A DNA stretch of 64,000 nucleotides from Byssovorax sp. (GCA_025362495.1 JANYGI010000138.1:1-64000), one strand, 5' to 3'. Counted from the first letter of the stretch, positions 6,698 through 17,787 are shown. Notes: generated by a model not told the origin, from the sequence alone. Numbers and translations are program-made.

Positions 6698-8779
6698 ATG
6701 AACGCAGCAAAGTTTGGTCGTGCTCGGTCGGTGCTGGTCCGGTCGCTGGTTGTGCCGATGGCGGCCCTGGCGCTGGGCGCGTGCGGTGCGGCGAGCTCGG
6801 ACACGGACTCCACGGAGACGCTCTCTGCGCAGATCGCCGGCGACGGGGGAGTGACCTATCGAATCATCTCGGTGGCGAGCGGCAAGGCCGTCGAGGTGGC
6901 GGGCCTCAGCGGCGAGAACGGCGCGAAGGTCCAGCAGTGGTCCTACGTCGGCGGCAAGAACCAGCAGTGGAAGATGGTCACCAGCGGCGGCGGGGTGCAG
7001 ATCGTCAACGTCAACAGCGGTAAATGCCTGGACGTCGACGGAGCGAGCGCGGACGACGGCGTCGGCCTCCAGCAGTGGAGCTGCGCTGGCAGCAAGAACC
7101 AGCAATGGACGCTCGACCAGCTCTCCGACGGGGCCTACTCCATCGTCGCCGTGAGCAGCGGCAAATGCCTCGACACCCCCGCGGGTATCGCCGACGACGG
7201 CCTCGCGCTCCAGCAGTATTCGTGCTGGAACACGAGCAACCAGCGCTACCGGATCGAGCCGGTCGGCGGCGGGTTCGACGGCACCACGCCTCACCAGATC
7301 ACCTCGGTGGCCACGGGCAAGGCGCTCGACGCGGCGGGGGGCGGCGGCGACGACGGCGCGACGGTGCAGCAGTGGTCCTACGCGGGCGGCAAGAACCAGC
7401 AGTGGCGAGTCCAGCCGATGGGGGGATATTACGAGATCATCAACCTCAGCGCGGGCAAGTGCCTCGACGTGGAGGGAGGCAGCACGAGCGACGGCGCCAG
7501 GATCGAGCAATGGACCTGCTGGGGCGGTCTCAACCAGCTCTGGGACCTCCGCGCCAAGGGCGATGGGAGCTACGAGATCGTGAGCGTCGGTAGCGGGAAA
7601 TGCCTGGACATTCCGGCGGGCATCGCCACCGACGGCCTCTCGGTGCAGCAGTACTCCTGCGTGGGCTCGCCCAACCAGGCCTTCAAGATCGATCCGGCCG
7701 GCGACGGCCAGAAGCCCACGACCCCCCCCGGCGATTTCACCTCGCTGCGGCAGGCGGGCGAGGCCACGGGCCGCCTCGTCGGGGCGGCCCTCGCGGTCGG
7801 TCATCTCCACGACGACAGCGGGTACGCCGACACGGCCGCTCGCGAATTTAACTACGTGACGCCCGAGAACGAGATGAAGTGGGACGCCACCGAGCCCCAG
7901 CAGGGCAACTTCGACTTCAACGGTGCCAGCGAGATCATGAAGTTTGCAGGTGAGCACGGTATGGCGGTCAAGGGGCACACGCTGGTGTGGCACCACCAGC
8001 TGCCGAGCTGGGTTCAGACGCAGCCGTACGAGAACGCGCCGATCGTGCCGGGGCCGGCGCTCCAGAGCGTCGATCAGATCCGCGCCGTCCTGACCAGCCA
8101 CATCCAGTCGGTGGTCGGGCAGTACAAGGGGCAGATCAGGGCCTGGGACGTGGTCAACGAGGCCATCAACGACAGCCCGGACCACGCCCTGCGCGGGAAC
8201 GATCAGACCGTCTTTCACCAGCTCGGGGACACCTACATCGACGAGGCCTTCCGCATCGCCCACGACGCGGATCCCGACGCCCTGCTCTTCTACAACGACT
8301 ACGGCATCGAGGGGTTGGACGGCAAGGCTGACGCCGCCTACAACCTGGTCAAGCGCCTGCGGGACAGCAACGTGCCTATCAGCGGCGTCGGGATGCAGAT
8401 GCACATCGGCATCGGCGAGGGGCCTTCAGCGGCCGATATCGCGGCCAGCATGAAGCGCATCACCGATCTGGGGCTCCAGGTCAACATCAGCGAGATTGAC
8501 GTGCACGTCTGCGAGTCGTCGAGCGATCAGGGGAGCAAGCTCGCGGCGCAGCAGCAGCGGTATCACGACGTGGTGGCGGCCTGCGCCCAGAATTCCGGCT
8601 GCCTCGGCGTGACAGCGTGGGGCGTGAGCGACAAGTACTCCTGGTTGAACTCCCCCGGGGCCAGGCCCTGGACCTGCCAGAACGGGAACACCAACCCCAC
8701 CTTGCCGCTGGTCTTCGACGACAGCTACAACCGCAAGCCCGCATGGCAAGGGATCGTGGACGCCCTCACCGGGCGCTGA
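6698..8779 (+). CDS. Secreted GH10 endo-1,4-beta-xylanase with ricin-type lectin domains
   Basis: The 693-residue lipoprotein cleaves internal beta-1,4-xylose bonds of xylan. The lipobox LGAC places the lipidated Cys at residue 29. Residues 52-190 and 200-335 are two ricin-type beta-trefoils, each with 'GKCLDV/GKCLDT' strands and Q-x-W boxes, expected to bind sugar. A Pro/Thr linker leads to the GH10 barrel (about 350-690), with the acid/base Glu488 in 'WDVVNEAIND' and the nucleophile Glu599 in 'NISEIDVH'. A GAGG precedes the ATG. Lectin domains at the N-terminus of a GH10 are less usual than at the C-terminus. It converges with the FHA regulator, which may or may not control it. Confidence 0.95.
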   Translation: MNAAKFGRARSVLVRSLVVPMAALALGACGAASSDTDSTETLSAQIAGDGGVTYRIISVASGKAVEVAGLSGENGAKVQQWSYVGGKNQQWKMVTSGGGVQIVNVNSGKCLDVDGASADDGVGLQQWSCAGSKNQQWTLDQLSDGAYSIVAVSSGKCLDTPAGIADDGLALQQYSCWNTSNQRYRIEPVGGGFDGTTPHQITSVATGKALDAAGGGGDDGATVQQWSYAGGKNQQWRVQPMGGYYEIINLSAGKCLDVEGGSTSDGARIEQWTCWGGLNQLWDLRAKGDGSYEIVSVGSGKCLDIPAGIATDGLSVQQYSCVGSPNQAFKIDPAGDGQKPTTPPGDFTSLRQAGEATGRLVGAALAVGHLHDDSGYADTAAREFNYVTPENEMKWDATEPQQGNFDFNGASEIMKFAGEHGMAVKGHTLVWHHQLPSWVQTQPYENAPIVPGPALQSVDQIRAVLTSHIQSVVGQYKGQIRAWDVVNEAINDSPDHALRGNDQTVFHQLGDTYIDEAFRIAHDADPDALLFYNDYGIEGLDGKADAAYNLVKRLRDSNVPISGVGMQMHIGIGEGPSAADIAASMKRITDLGLQVNISEIDVHVCESSSDQGSKLAAQQQRYHDVVAACAQNSGCLGVTAWGVSDKYSWLNSPGARPWTCQNGNTNPTLPLVFDDSYNRKPAWQGIVDALTGR

Positions 8780-8792
8780 TCACGAGCTGCGC

Positions 8793-10136
<1,344 letters not shown>

Positions 10137-10275
10137 GGGACGCAGGATGATAAGTCAACCGATCCGGCCTGTCTCCGGTGCTTCGAGGGGGCGCGCGCGG
10201 ACGGGTCTTTACAGTGCTCGCTCGCCCGGTCTACCGTGGCGAGTTAGCGCCGTTCTCACGAGGAATCACGCCGTC

Positions 10276-11793
10276 ATGCCGGACTCGCAACCCCTCTCGT
10301 CGCCCCGCGCCGTCACGAGCCGGCTGAAGCGCTACGAGATCCTGGCGCCGCTCGGCGCGGGCGGCACGGCGGAGCTCCTGCTCGCCCGCGCGACGGGGAT
10401 CGCCGGCTTCACCAAGCTCTTTGCCATCAAGCGGATCCGCGAGAACCTGGCGCAGGATCGCGCGCTGGTGAGTCAGATCCTCAACGAAGCGCGCCTCGCC
10501 TCCACGCTGCAGCACTCGAACATCGTGCAGATGTTCGACGCCGAGGCCGACGGCGAGACGGTGTTCCTGGTGATGGAGTACCTGCACGGGCGGGACGTGG
10601 CGGCCATGCTGCATCGCGCGCGGACCGAAGCGAGCGCGGGCATCCCGATCGAGCACGCGCTGAGCATCGCCGTCGGCGTCTGCGCGGGCCTTCATTTTGC
10701 GCACGAGCAGGTCGACGCCGACGGGCGGCCGCTCACGATCGTGCACCGCGACGTCTCGCCGCAGAATGTGATCGTCACCTACGACGGCGTCGTGAAGGTG
10801 ATCGATTTCGGCATCGCCAAGGCCACGAGCAGCGTCGAGCAAACGCTGTTCGGCCAGGTCAAGGGCAAGCTCGGGTACATGTCGCCGGAGCAGTGCCGGG
10901 GCGAGCCGCTCGATCGGCGCAGCGACATCTTCGGCATCGGCATCCTGCTCTACGAGATGACGACGGGCCGCCTGCCATTCGAAGCGCCCGACGCCGAGCG
11001 CTTCTTCGATGCTGTCCTCGATACGGATCCTCTCCCGCCGTCGCGGTTCGGCGCGTACCCGCCGGAGCTCGAGCGGATCATCCTCAAGGCGCTCGCGCGT
11101 GAACGAAGGGCCCGCTACCCGACGGCGCGCGAGGTGCACCGCGATCTCGAGGCCTTCGCGCAGCGCGAGGGGATCCGCGTGAGTCAGCTCGCGCTGGCGG
11201 AGTTCATGGCCAGCCTCTTCGCGGAGGACAGCGCGGCCTTCCGCCAGGCGCGTGGCGACGCGGCGAGCCTCGCGGAGTACGTGATCGCCCGGCAGACCGG
11301 CGCGAACCCCGCGCGCACCGGATCGATGCGCGCCTCGATCGGCGACGAGGTCGACACGCTGCCGCACGAACGTCGCGCCCCTTCGATCCCGCAGTCGACG
11401 CTCGTCGTCGCTGAAACGCCTGCGAAGCAAGCCGATCTCGCGCCGGTCGCCGCCGTGACGAGGGCTCCACGCGCGCGTTCGCTCCGTCTGGGCACCGCGC
11501 TGCTCGGCGTCGTCGCGGTGACCGCCTTCGCGTGGCGATGGTCGACGAGGCGCGAGCCGCCGCCCGTCAGCGCGGCGCTGGAGGCGCGACCGACGGCGGC
11601 GGCGCGCTCCTCCGCGGAGGCGGCTCCGCCCGCGAAGGAGATCGCAGCTCCAGCGATCACCGCCGAGGTCGTCGCGTCGGCGCCGCGAGCTCCCGAGAAG
11701 GTCGAGACCCCGAAGGCACCGGCGAAGATCCTTTTTCCGCCGCCGAAACGTCCGGCGCGCCCGCTGGACCTCGACTCCCCGTTGCCACGTTGA
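10276..11793 (+). CDS. Transmembrane Hanks-type Ser/Thr kinase
   Basis: The 505-residue kinase has its catalytic domain at about residues 20-290: Gly loop LGAGGTAE, Lys52 in 'FAIKRI', HRD at 157-159 with 'SPQN', DFG at 177-179 and the 'GKLGYMSPEQ' activation segment. A single hydrophobic helix near residues 400-420 is followed by an Ala/Pro-rich outer tail. 'HRDVSPQN' instead of 'HRDLKPEN' is common in myxobacterial kinases. It starts a three-gene operon: the TPR gene begins 5 bases after its stop and itself overlaps a Cys-rich lipoprotein. The FHA regulator is divergent, 139 bases away. The ATG at 10276 directly precedes the domain lead; earlier in-frame codons look non-coding. Confidence 0.93.
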   Translation: MPDSQPLSSPRAVTSRLKRYEILAPLGAGGTAELLLARATGIAGFTKLFAIKRIRENLAQDRALVSQILNEARLASTLQHSNIVQMFDAEADGETVFLVMEYLHGRDVAAMLHRARTEASAGIPIEHALSIAVGVCAGLHFAHEQVDADGRPLTIVHRDVSPQNVIVTYDGVVKVIDFGIAKATSSVEQTLFGQVKGKLGYMSPEQCRGEPLDRRSDIFGIGILLYEMTTGRLPFEAPDAERFFDAVLDTDPLPPSRFGAYPPELERIILKALARERRARYPTAREVHRDLEAFAQREGIRVSQLALAEFMASLFAEDSAAFRQARGDAASLAEYVIARQTGANPARTGSMRASIGDEVDTLPHERRAPSIPQSTLVVAETPAKQADLAPVAAVTRAPRARSLRLGTALLGVVAVTAFAWRWSTRREPPPVSAALEARPTAAARSSAEAAPPAKEIAAPAITAEVVASAPRAPEKVETPKAPAKILFPPPKRPARPLDLDSPLPR

Positions 11794-11798
11794 GACCG

Positions 11799-12563
11799 AT
11801 GCGCGCGCTTCGATCGATCCCGCTCGTCCTCGTCCTCGTCGTCACGACGAGCGCCGCGTTCGCCGAGGCGCCGCCGCCCGAGGCCAGGGCCCACTTCGAT
11901 CGCGGGATCGCGCTCTACACGGCGGGCTCGTACGACGCCGCGATCGTCGAGCTCGAGGCGGCGATCGCCATCGCCGACTACCCCGATTTCCACTACGCGC
12001 TCGGCCAGGCAGAGCGAAAACGAGGGCGCTGTGACCGCGCGATCGAGGCCTATCGACGCTTCCTCCGCACGAGCCCACCTCCCGAGGAGCTGCGCGTCAC
12101 CGGGGCGAACATCCTCCGCTGCGAGGAGGCGCTCGCGAAGCAGCCTGCGCCTCCTCCTGCCATCACGCCGACTCCGCCGACTCCGCCTCCGCCACCGACG
12201 CGCACCAACCAGCAGCTCGCCGGGATCGGCGTCGCGGTGACCGGCGGCGTGCTCCTCGGAGTAGGCACCTACTTCGCCGTGAGCGCGCGACTCGACTGGG
12301 GAGCGGTGAACGACGCCGCCGCGGGCCACGAGCCATGGACTCCCGATCTCCAGCGGCGTTATGACGGTGCCGGCCGCGAGACGACGAGCGCCGCCGTGCT
12401 CCTCGGCCTGGGCGGCGCGGCGGTGATCACCGGAGGTCTCCTGTACTTTCTCGGCGCGGGCAAGCCACGTCCCAGCGCGGGTCCCGGCGTCGCGCCCTGG
12501 GCATCCCTGCGCCTCGATCCGGCAGCGCGCGGAGCAGGGTTGGGGGTCGGATGCGCCTTTTGA
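11799..12563 (+). CDS. Exported TPR protein with two membrane segments
   Basis: The 254-residue protein starts with a cleavable signal peptide (residues 1-23, ending 'SAAFA'), then two to three TPR units (about 25-115, for example 'AHFDRGIALYTAGSYDAAIV'), a Pro/Thr linker, and two hydrophobic segments near 145-165 and 195-220. The TPR part should sit in the periplasm as a protein-binding platform. This layout is widespread next to kinases in this group. The start follows the kinase stop by 5 bases, implying translational coupling. The last codons overlap the next gene by 13 bases. Its partner is unknown. Confidence 0.85.
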   Translation: MRALRSIPLVLVLVVTTSAAFAEAPPPEARAHFDRGIALYTAGSYDAAIVELEAAIAIADYPDFHYALGQAERKRGRCDRAIEAYRRFLRTSPPPEELRVTGANILRCEEALAKQPAPPPAITPTPPTPPPPPTRTNQQLAGIGVAVTGGVLLGVGTYFAVSARLDWGAVNDAAAGHEPWTPDLQRRYDGAGRETTSAAVLLGLGGAAVITGGLLYFLGAGKPRPSAGPGVAPWASLRLDPAARGAGLGVGCAF

Positions 12564-13075
12564 CGGTCGCCGCGCTCCTCCTCCTCGCGCTCGCCGTCGT
12601 GCCCATCGGCTGCGGGCCCGACATCCACGACGGCGACTTCGTCTGCGGTGCGCAGACGCCGCGCTGCCCTCCCGGCTTCACTTGCGCGGCCTCGGGGCGC
12701 TGCCTTCGCGGCGGCGAAGGCGCGAGCACCGGCGGGAACGGCGGGCACTGCCAGCAGGGAGGCACGCAGTGCAACAACAACGGCACCTGCGAGGACGGCG
12801 AGTGCTGCGACAGTTGCCCTCAGGACGGCTGCTGCTGCGGCAATGGCAAATGCGAGCCCACGTTCGGCGAGACGTGCGCCGCCGCCCATTGCCCGGAAGA
12901 CTGCCAGGCCTTCTGCGGCAAGCCCACCACGTGCGGTGATGGCCAGTGCAGCGCGGGAGAGCAGTGCTTGAGCTGCCCCGAGGAGTGCGGCGCCTGCACG
13001 TCGAGCTGCGGTAACGGGATCTGCGAGCAGGGCGAGGATTGCCGCTCTTGCCCCGTCGACTGCCCACCTTGTTGA
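12551..13075 (+). CDS. Cys-rich lipoprotein
   Basis: The 174-residue secreted lipoprotein has signal peptide and lipobox 'VPIGC' at residues 17-21. The remainder holds about 35 cysteines in short repeats such as 'CGNGKCEPTFGETC', 'CGDGQCSAGEQCLSCPEEC' and 'CGNGICEQGEDCRSCPVDC', i.e. a C-G-(D/N)-G-x-C module repeated at least three times, presumably disulfide-bonded and calcium-stabilised. It overlaps the TPR gene by 13 bases and is the last gene of the kinase operon, so it may be an envelope component of that signalling unit. No enzymatic motif is visible. Confidence 0.85.
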   Translation: MRLLTVAALLLLALAVVPIGCGPDIHDGDFVCGAQTPRCPPGFTCAASGRCLRGGEGASTGGNGGHCQQGGTQCNNNGTCEDGECCDSCPQDGCCCGNGKCEPTFGETCAAAHCPEDCQAFCGKPTTCGDGQCSAGEQCLSCPEECGACTSSCGNGICEQGEDCRSCPVDCPPC

Positions 13076-13493
13076 GTGAGAGCGCCTCACAGAACGTCCC
13101 GGCGCCGGGCTGCGGATACGCGGCGCTCACCGGCGCTGGTCGGATTCGACGTGCAATCGCCGCGCGTTCATCCTCGCGCCTCGGTGAGCTCGCCCGCGCG
13201 ACGATGACCAGCACCGACCACCGAGGTGATCCGGGGTCCTGCGCGGGCGGGATCCCGGGGCGCCACGCCTCTACCGTCGGATCCCGCCATCTCCTCGCGA
13301 TGGCGGAAAACGCCGTCGGGCGAGCGACCACGACAGAAGAGTCCGAGTGCGTCGCAGAGTGTGCCAGCGTCAGTCGATTGACGCGCTCCAGACGCCTTCA
13401 ATTCCAGATGGCGATGGACGAAACATGCAGTCTACGACATGGCCGGAGGCTTGCCTACAGGTACGGAGACCGACGTTACCTCTGGAGGCTTTG
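13076..13493. other. Intergenic region with no gene
   Basis: 418 bases follow the kinase operon. The start has a short inverted repeat GTGAG-agcgc-CTCAC just after the stop codon and the 12-bp palindrome CCCGGCGCCGGG, possibly a weak terminator without a U-run. The end has TGGAGG five bases before the ATG at 13494. No family-like coding frame was seen. Confidence 0.55.
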
Positions 13494-15005
13494 ATGACCG
13501 AATTCATGCGTTCGACTACCTGTCTTGCTCTGGCATTCTGCGCGACCGGGCTCGCCCTCTCCGCCACCGGCTGCGTGGGCGACTCGGCCCCTCCCGGCGC
13601 CGAGGAAGAGACGGCGGAGGCGGCGCAGCCCCTCACCGCCACCGAGCTGCGCTCGGTGATCCTCACGGGCGCCAGTGACGCGACCACGCTCGCGCGCTTC
13701 TCGCTCAAGCGCGTCCTCCAGCAGCTCATCACCCGTACGCCCGGCGTCTCGGCGCTGACGCCGACGCAGCTCTACCAGCAGATGTTCGATACCATGAACA
13801 GCGCGGATCAAGCCCGGACCACGGGACCGCACTGCACCGGTACGCTCAACGGGTTCAAGACCGAGTGCCCGCGCACCGAAGGCATCCTCGCGGCCACCGA
13901 CCCGTTCGTCGCGCCCGCCGCCGGAGCGCCCGACGATCGGTATCACCCGACTGCCATCGTCAACCGCTTCGATCTCGCGTCGACGACCGGGGTCGATTGC
14001 GGGGAGTACCGGATCGTCTTCGCCAAGGCCACGTCTGGCGCCCTGGATCGCAACTTCCTGATCTTCGAGGGTCGCCTCCCCAACCCCTCTCCGGCCCTCG
14101 GACTCCAGGGTTGCAAGCCGGTCGCCCAGATGTGGTCGAACCTCCAGACCACCACCGATCCCGTGGCCCGCGCCAGCGCGATCGAGAATTTCTACTTCAC
14201 CGGACTCACCTCCGGCGGGATCACGTTCGAGCCGGTCGTCGATCCGACGCACTACGGAATGACGGCGGCGTTCGCGCCGGGAGGCTCCACGCGCGGGCAG
14301 ATCCGCGCCAACATGTTCATGATCGGGCGCAGCTACTTCACCGGAGGGACCCAGCCGCCCGGGAGCGAGTTCTGGCAGCTCCGCGAGCTGCAGACGCGGA
14401 AAATCTGCGTCACCGGCGGCGCGTGCTCGCTCCAGATTCGCGCAACCACCTCCAAGAACAACCCCGACGCCAGCCTCTTTGCCTCGAACCCGCCCGCGGG
14501 CAGCAAGGCCGAGAGCTTCCAGACGACGGACTTCATCAACATGGTCCCCAAGCTGGCCAAGCCCGCCGCGAGCACGCCCGACGCCGCGCTCATCGGCATG
14601 AACACGCCCGACAAGTACAACGCCGGTGAGAGCAGCTCCGACGGCCGGCAGGACTACCTCGCGGCGGCCAGCGGGAACACCACGTTCAATAACGCCATCA
14701 CGGCCAAGCTCGCCGCGATTGGCCGGTCAGATCTCACCTCGACGTCGATCCTCCGGCGCGCGACCAGCCAGAGCTGCGGCGGCTGTCACCAGGTGGCGAC
14801 CGGCGCGGTGATGGGCGGCGGGATCACCTTCCCGTTCAGCAATGGATTCACCCAGATCGACGAGAATGGCGTCCTCTCGCCCGCGCTGACGGGGGTGTTC
14901 CTCCCGCACCGCAAAGCCGTGCTGGACGCGTTCCTGGCCGCCCCGGCAGCCGCGATCGCCGCGGCCGCCGACTCCGAGACGATCGGCGGCGACAGCTTGA
15001 ACTGA
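13494..15005 (+). CDS. Lipoprotein with a single haem-c motif
   Basis: The 503-residue exported protein has a lipobox-like 'SATGC' at residues 23-27. A single C-x-x-C-H site, 'SCGGCHQVATG', lies near residue 425, with the rest of that region ('GGGITFPF') resembling the haem-adjacent part of large myxobacterial lipoproteins. The central 350 residues contain 'YHPTAIVNRFDLAS' and 'CGEYRIVFAK', recurrent in secreted proteins of this group but of unknown role. The start at 13494 is supported by TGGAGG five bases before it; an ATG four codons later is possible. I infer a periplasmic or surface redox or binding role. It is a single-gene unit. Confidence 0.75.
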   Translation: MTEFMRSTTCLALAFCATGLALSATGCVGDSAPPGAEEETAEAAQPLTATELRSVILTGASDATTLARFSLKRVLQQLITRTPGVSALTPTQLYQQMFDTMNSADQARTTGPHCTGTLNGFKTECPRTEGILAATDPFVAPAAGAPDDRYHPTAIVNRFDLASTTGVDCGEYRIVFAKATSGALDRNFLIFEGRLPNPSPALGLQGCKPVAQMWSNLQTTTDPVARASAIENFYFTGLTSGGITFEPVVDPTHYGMTAAFAPGGSTRGQIRANMFMIGRSYFTGGTQPPGSEFWQLRELQTRKICVTGGACSLQIRATTSKNNPDASLFASNPPAGSKAESFQTTDFINMVPKLAKPAASTPDAALIGMNTPDKYNAGESSSDGRQDYLAAASGNTTFNNAITAKLAAIGRSDLTSTSILRRATSQSCGGCHQVATGAVMGGGITFPFSNGFTQIDENGVLSPALTGVFLPHRKAVLDAFLAAPAAAIAAAADSETIGGDSLN

Positions 15006-15481
15006 CACTCTCCCCCGGGGGCGGCGCATGGATCCATCTCCGCGCGCCGCCCGGGAATGGTACCGCGCCGCCTGATCTCCCGGCGCGTCGACGCCACACC
15101 CCGCCAAACCGCCACGGACACGACTGCCCCAGCGGCGGGCACCAGCGCGCGAAGAGATGGTGATTTATCGCCGGGCTCGGAGATCGCCGGCGGCGCGCTT
15201 CTTGCGGAAGTTTCTGGTCTGGTCGAGCGAACTGTGAAGGTGGTTCTCCGAGCCGCGGGGGCGGTCGGAGCACAGGTCCGTGCCAGGTTGGCTCCAGCAG
15301 GCCCGACTCTCTCCCGCGATGACCACGCTGGTGCGGGATGACTTCTCCTCGATAACTCTCGGGGCGTGATATCAACAATCCTGGCTCACGGCCGGATCGT
15401 TCAATTCGCGCGCTCCACGTCGATTGGCGAGCCGATTTCTTTGAGGCTCGGCACCCCGCCATTCACATCACGAAAGAAGTC
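15006..15481. other. Intergenic region with no gene
   Basis: This is 476 bases before the ice-binding-type gene. I see no credible coding frame, repeat or RNA. The last bases carry AAAGAAG as a weak ribosome-binding site. Confidence 0.55.
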
Positions 15482-16729
15482 ATGATCATCAAGCAGAATC
15501 GACGCTTCTCCCTCGCCGGTGGATCGCGGACGCGCTACCTCCTGACGCTTCCCGTCCTCGCCGCCGCGCTGTGGGCTTGCACCGCGCAGCAGCCAGAAGA
15601 CGTCGTCGCGTCGCAGCAGGCCCTGGCGACCGCGCCGACCCTCGGAACAGCGCAGAGCTTCGCGGTGCTGGCGTCGTCGACGCTGACCAACACCGGCCCG
15701 AGCACCGTCATCGGCGACATCGGCGTCAGCCCGGGCATGGCGATCACCGGGTTCCCGCCGGGGATCGTGACTGGCACGGTCCACGCCGGAGACGCCGCCG
15801 CTGCGCAGGCTCGCGCCGACGTCGTCACCGCCTACAACGCGCTGGCCTCGGACGCCTGCGATCTCGATCTGACGGGGCAAGACCTCGGCGGGCTCACGCT
15901 CGCGCCGGGCGTTTACTGCCTCTCTTCGGCAGCCCAGCTCACGGGAGCGCTCACGCTCGACGCCCAGGGCAACCCCTCGGCGGTCTTCGTCTTCCAGATC
16001 GGGAGCACACTCACGAGCGCCGCGAATTCGTCGGTGATGATGATCAACGGCGGTCAGCCCTGCAACGTGTTCTGGCAGGTCGGAACCTCGGCGACGGTCG
16101 GAGCGGGCACGGCGTTCGTCGGGGATATCCTCGCGCTCACGAGCATCACGCTCACTACCGGAGCGAACGTGTCCGGGAGGGCCCTGGCGCGCAACGGCGC
16201 GGTGACGATGGACACCAACCAGATCGTCGCGGCGACCTGCGCGGCGCAGCCGGGGACGAGCGCCAGCAGCTCCAGCTCCAGCAGCACGGGCGCGGGCGGC
16301 TCGAGCTCCAGCGGGACCGGCGCGAGCAGCTCGTCGACGGCGGCGGGCGGCGAGCCTGCGGGCTGCACGTCCGCGGACTGGATGACAGCCAATCAGGGGT
16401 GGATCTTGGGGACGCCGACTGGCCATCAGGGCGACTTCATCCTCGGCGCCGGGTACGTCAACAGCGTGCTCAAAGGGTTCTTCCGGTACACCGACCTCGG
16501 GAGCGGGGAGATCGTCGTCGCCACCGACGTGACGTCCTACACCGTCACCGGCCCCACCAGCCGTCAGATCACCGGGCACGCCACCGTCAACGGCGTGGCC
16601 GGGTTCACCTACACCATCAACGCGACGGACGGCGGCGCCAACGACGTCTTCTCGCTCGCGGTGTCGGACGGCTACCACGCGAACGGGGTCTTGTCCCACC
16701 TCCTGCTCTCCGTCGTGAGCTGTCCGTAG
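15482..16729 (+). CDS. Ice-binding-like (DUF3494) lipoprotein
   Basis: The 415-residue protein has a signal peptide with lipobox 'LWAC' (Cys33) and an ice-binding-like beta-helix of the DUF3494 family at about residues 50-245. Characteristic runs are 'FAVLASSTLTNTGPSTVIGD' at 60-79, 'LTLAPGVYCLSSAAQLTG' and 'PCNVFWQVGTSATVG...F.GDILA'. A Ser/Gly linker (about 258-295) leads to a C-terminal domain with 'YTVTGPTSRQITGHATVNG' resembling the post-COAP-1 domain. DUF3494 proteins bind ice or act as adhesins; in a soil myxobacterium adhesion or surface structure is equally likely. No partner gene is nearby. Confidence 0.88.
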   Translation: MIIKQNRRFSLAGGSRTRYLLTLPVLAAALWACTAQQPEDVVASQQALATAPTLGTAQSFAVLASSTLTNTGPSTVIGDIGVSPGMAITGFPPGIVTGTVHAGDAAAAQARADVVTAYNALASDACDLDLTGQDLGGLTLAPGVYCLSSAAQLTGALTLDAQGNPSAVFVFQIGSTLTSAANSSVMMINGGQPCNVFWQVGTSATVGAGTAFVGDILALTSITLTTGANVSGRALARNGAVTMDTNQIVAATCAAQPGTSASSSSSSSTGAGGSSSSGTGASSSSTAAGGEPAGCTSADWMTANQGWILGTPTGHQGDFILGAGYVNSVLKGFFRYTDLGSGEIVVATDVTSYTVTGPTSRQITGHATVNGVAGFTYTINATDGGANDVFSLAVSDGYHANGVLSHLLLSVVSCP

Positions 16730-16895
16730 CGGCCTCGTCGTTGCGGGCTCCAGAGTAGTGCGATCGGGAGGCCGATCGCCTGGTCTCACGGAGTCCGCTC
16801 GACGACTGGCAGGCTCTTGTTCCGCGGCGCGGCGTGGCCAGGCACGCTGGGCAGCGGGGGCGGCACGCTCAGAACGCACGGCTCGATCGGGCGAC

Positions 16896-17559
16896 TCAAC
16901 GGCCGCGGGCGACCGGCGGCGCGGCGTCCAGCGCGCTCGTCGCGCTCGCCGCCGAGGCCGCGCTCCCGGACGCGCTGCCGCCGACGATGCTGAGCACCAC
17001 GGCACCGACGATGGCCAGCGCCACGGGGATTGACGCCCACCACCAGCTCTTCTTCGGGGCGACGCGGCGCGCCCACGGAGAGTCGGTGAAGCGGCTGCGG
17101 CGCGCCGGCGTGTACGTGGAAGGCAAGATGGCGCTGGGGATCGAGAGATCGCCGTCCCGTAGCTCGGTCAGGGCCAGGCTCTCGCGGGACGATACGGCGG
17201 GCCGCGCCGGAGTCGCGCCCTCGGCCACCGTGCCCGGGAGCGAGGGAGCCGTCTTTCGCGGCCTGCGCGAGCCCCACGGGAGCGTGCCTGTCCGCCCCTC
17301 CTTGACGGCCGCGCTGAACGCCGAGGCCATCTGACCTGCCGAGTGGAAGCGGTTGGCCGGCGCGCGCTGGAAGGCCCGCACGAAGAAGTCGTCGATGCCC
17401 TGCGGCAACTCCGCGACCAGCTCCGAGGGCGGCAGCACCGGATCGCGGCAGATCGAGAGGACCATCTCGTCGCGTGATCCCCCGCTGAAAGGGCCTTTGC
17501 CGGTGAGGAGGCAACAGGCGATCACCGCCGGCGACCAGAGGTCGGCGCGGTGATCGAGC
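16896..17559 (-). pseudogene. C-terminal remnant of a Ser/Thr kinase
   Basis: Reading on the minus strand from 17559, the protein begins abruptly at the kinase subdomain IX motif 'LDHRADLWS', then 'LLTGKGPFSGGSRDEMV' and the end of the C-lobe, an Arg/Pro juxtamembrane part, one membrane helix ('WASIPVALAIVGAVVLSIVGG') and a short outer tail. The Gly loop, catalytic Lys, HRD and DFG regions, about 180 residues, are missing. Upstream of 17559 the DNA becomes the Ku fragment on the other strand. It is a truncated kinase cut by the same event that truncated ku. Confidence 0.85.
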
Positions 17560-17787
17560 CTGATTTGCAAGACTTCGTCGATGCGTCGACGATCCTGTCG
17601 ATGTTCTTCGAGCGGCCGTATTATCTCGCGCCGGGCAAGCGGGCCGAGAAGGCCTATTCGCTCTTCCGCGAGGCGCTGGAGCACAAGAAGGTCGTCGCGG
17701 TGGGGACGGTGGTGATCCGGACTCGACAGCACCTCTGCGCGATCTTCCCGCAAGGGGATCTGCTGGTGCTGGAGATCCTGCGCTTCG
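17557..17787 (+). pseudogene. ku: Ku fragment
   Basis: About 77 codons of a bacterial Ku protein, the DNA-end-binding half of non-homologous end joining. The diagnostic stretch 'FFERPYYLAPGKRAEKAYSL' is followed by 'VVIRTRQHLCAIFPQGDLLVLEILRFE'. A full Ku is about 270 residues; the first ~105 and last ~90 are missing. The left edge fuses to the antisense kinase remnant, the right edge at TTCGAACTGG runs into LigD coding sequence in a different frame. The nearest start would be a GTG at 17550 inside the kinase motif, so it is not a gene in its own right. Confidence 0.85.
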
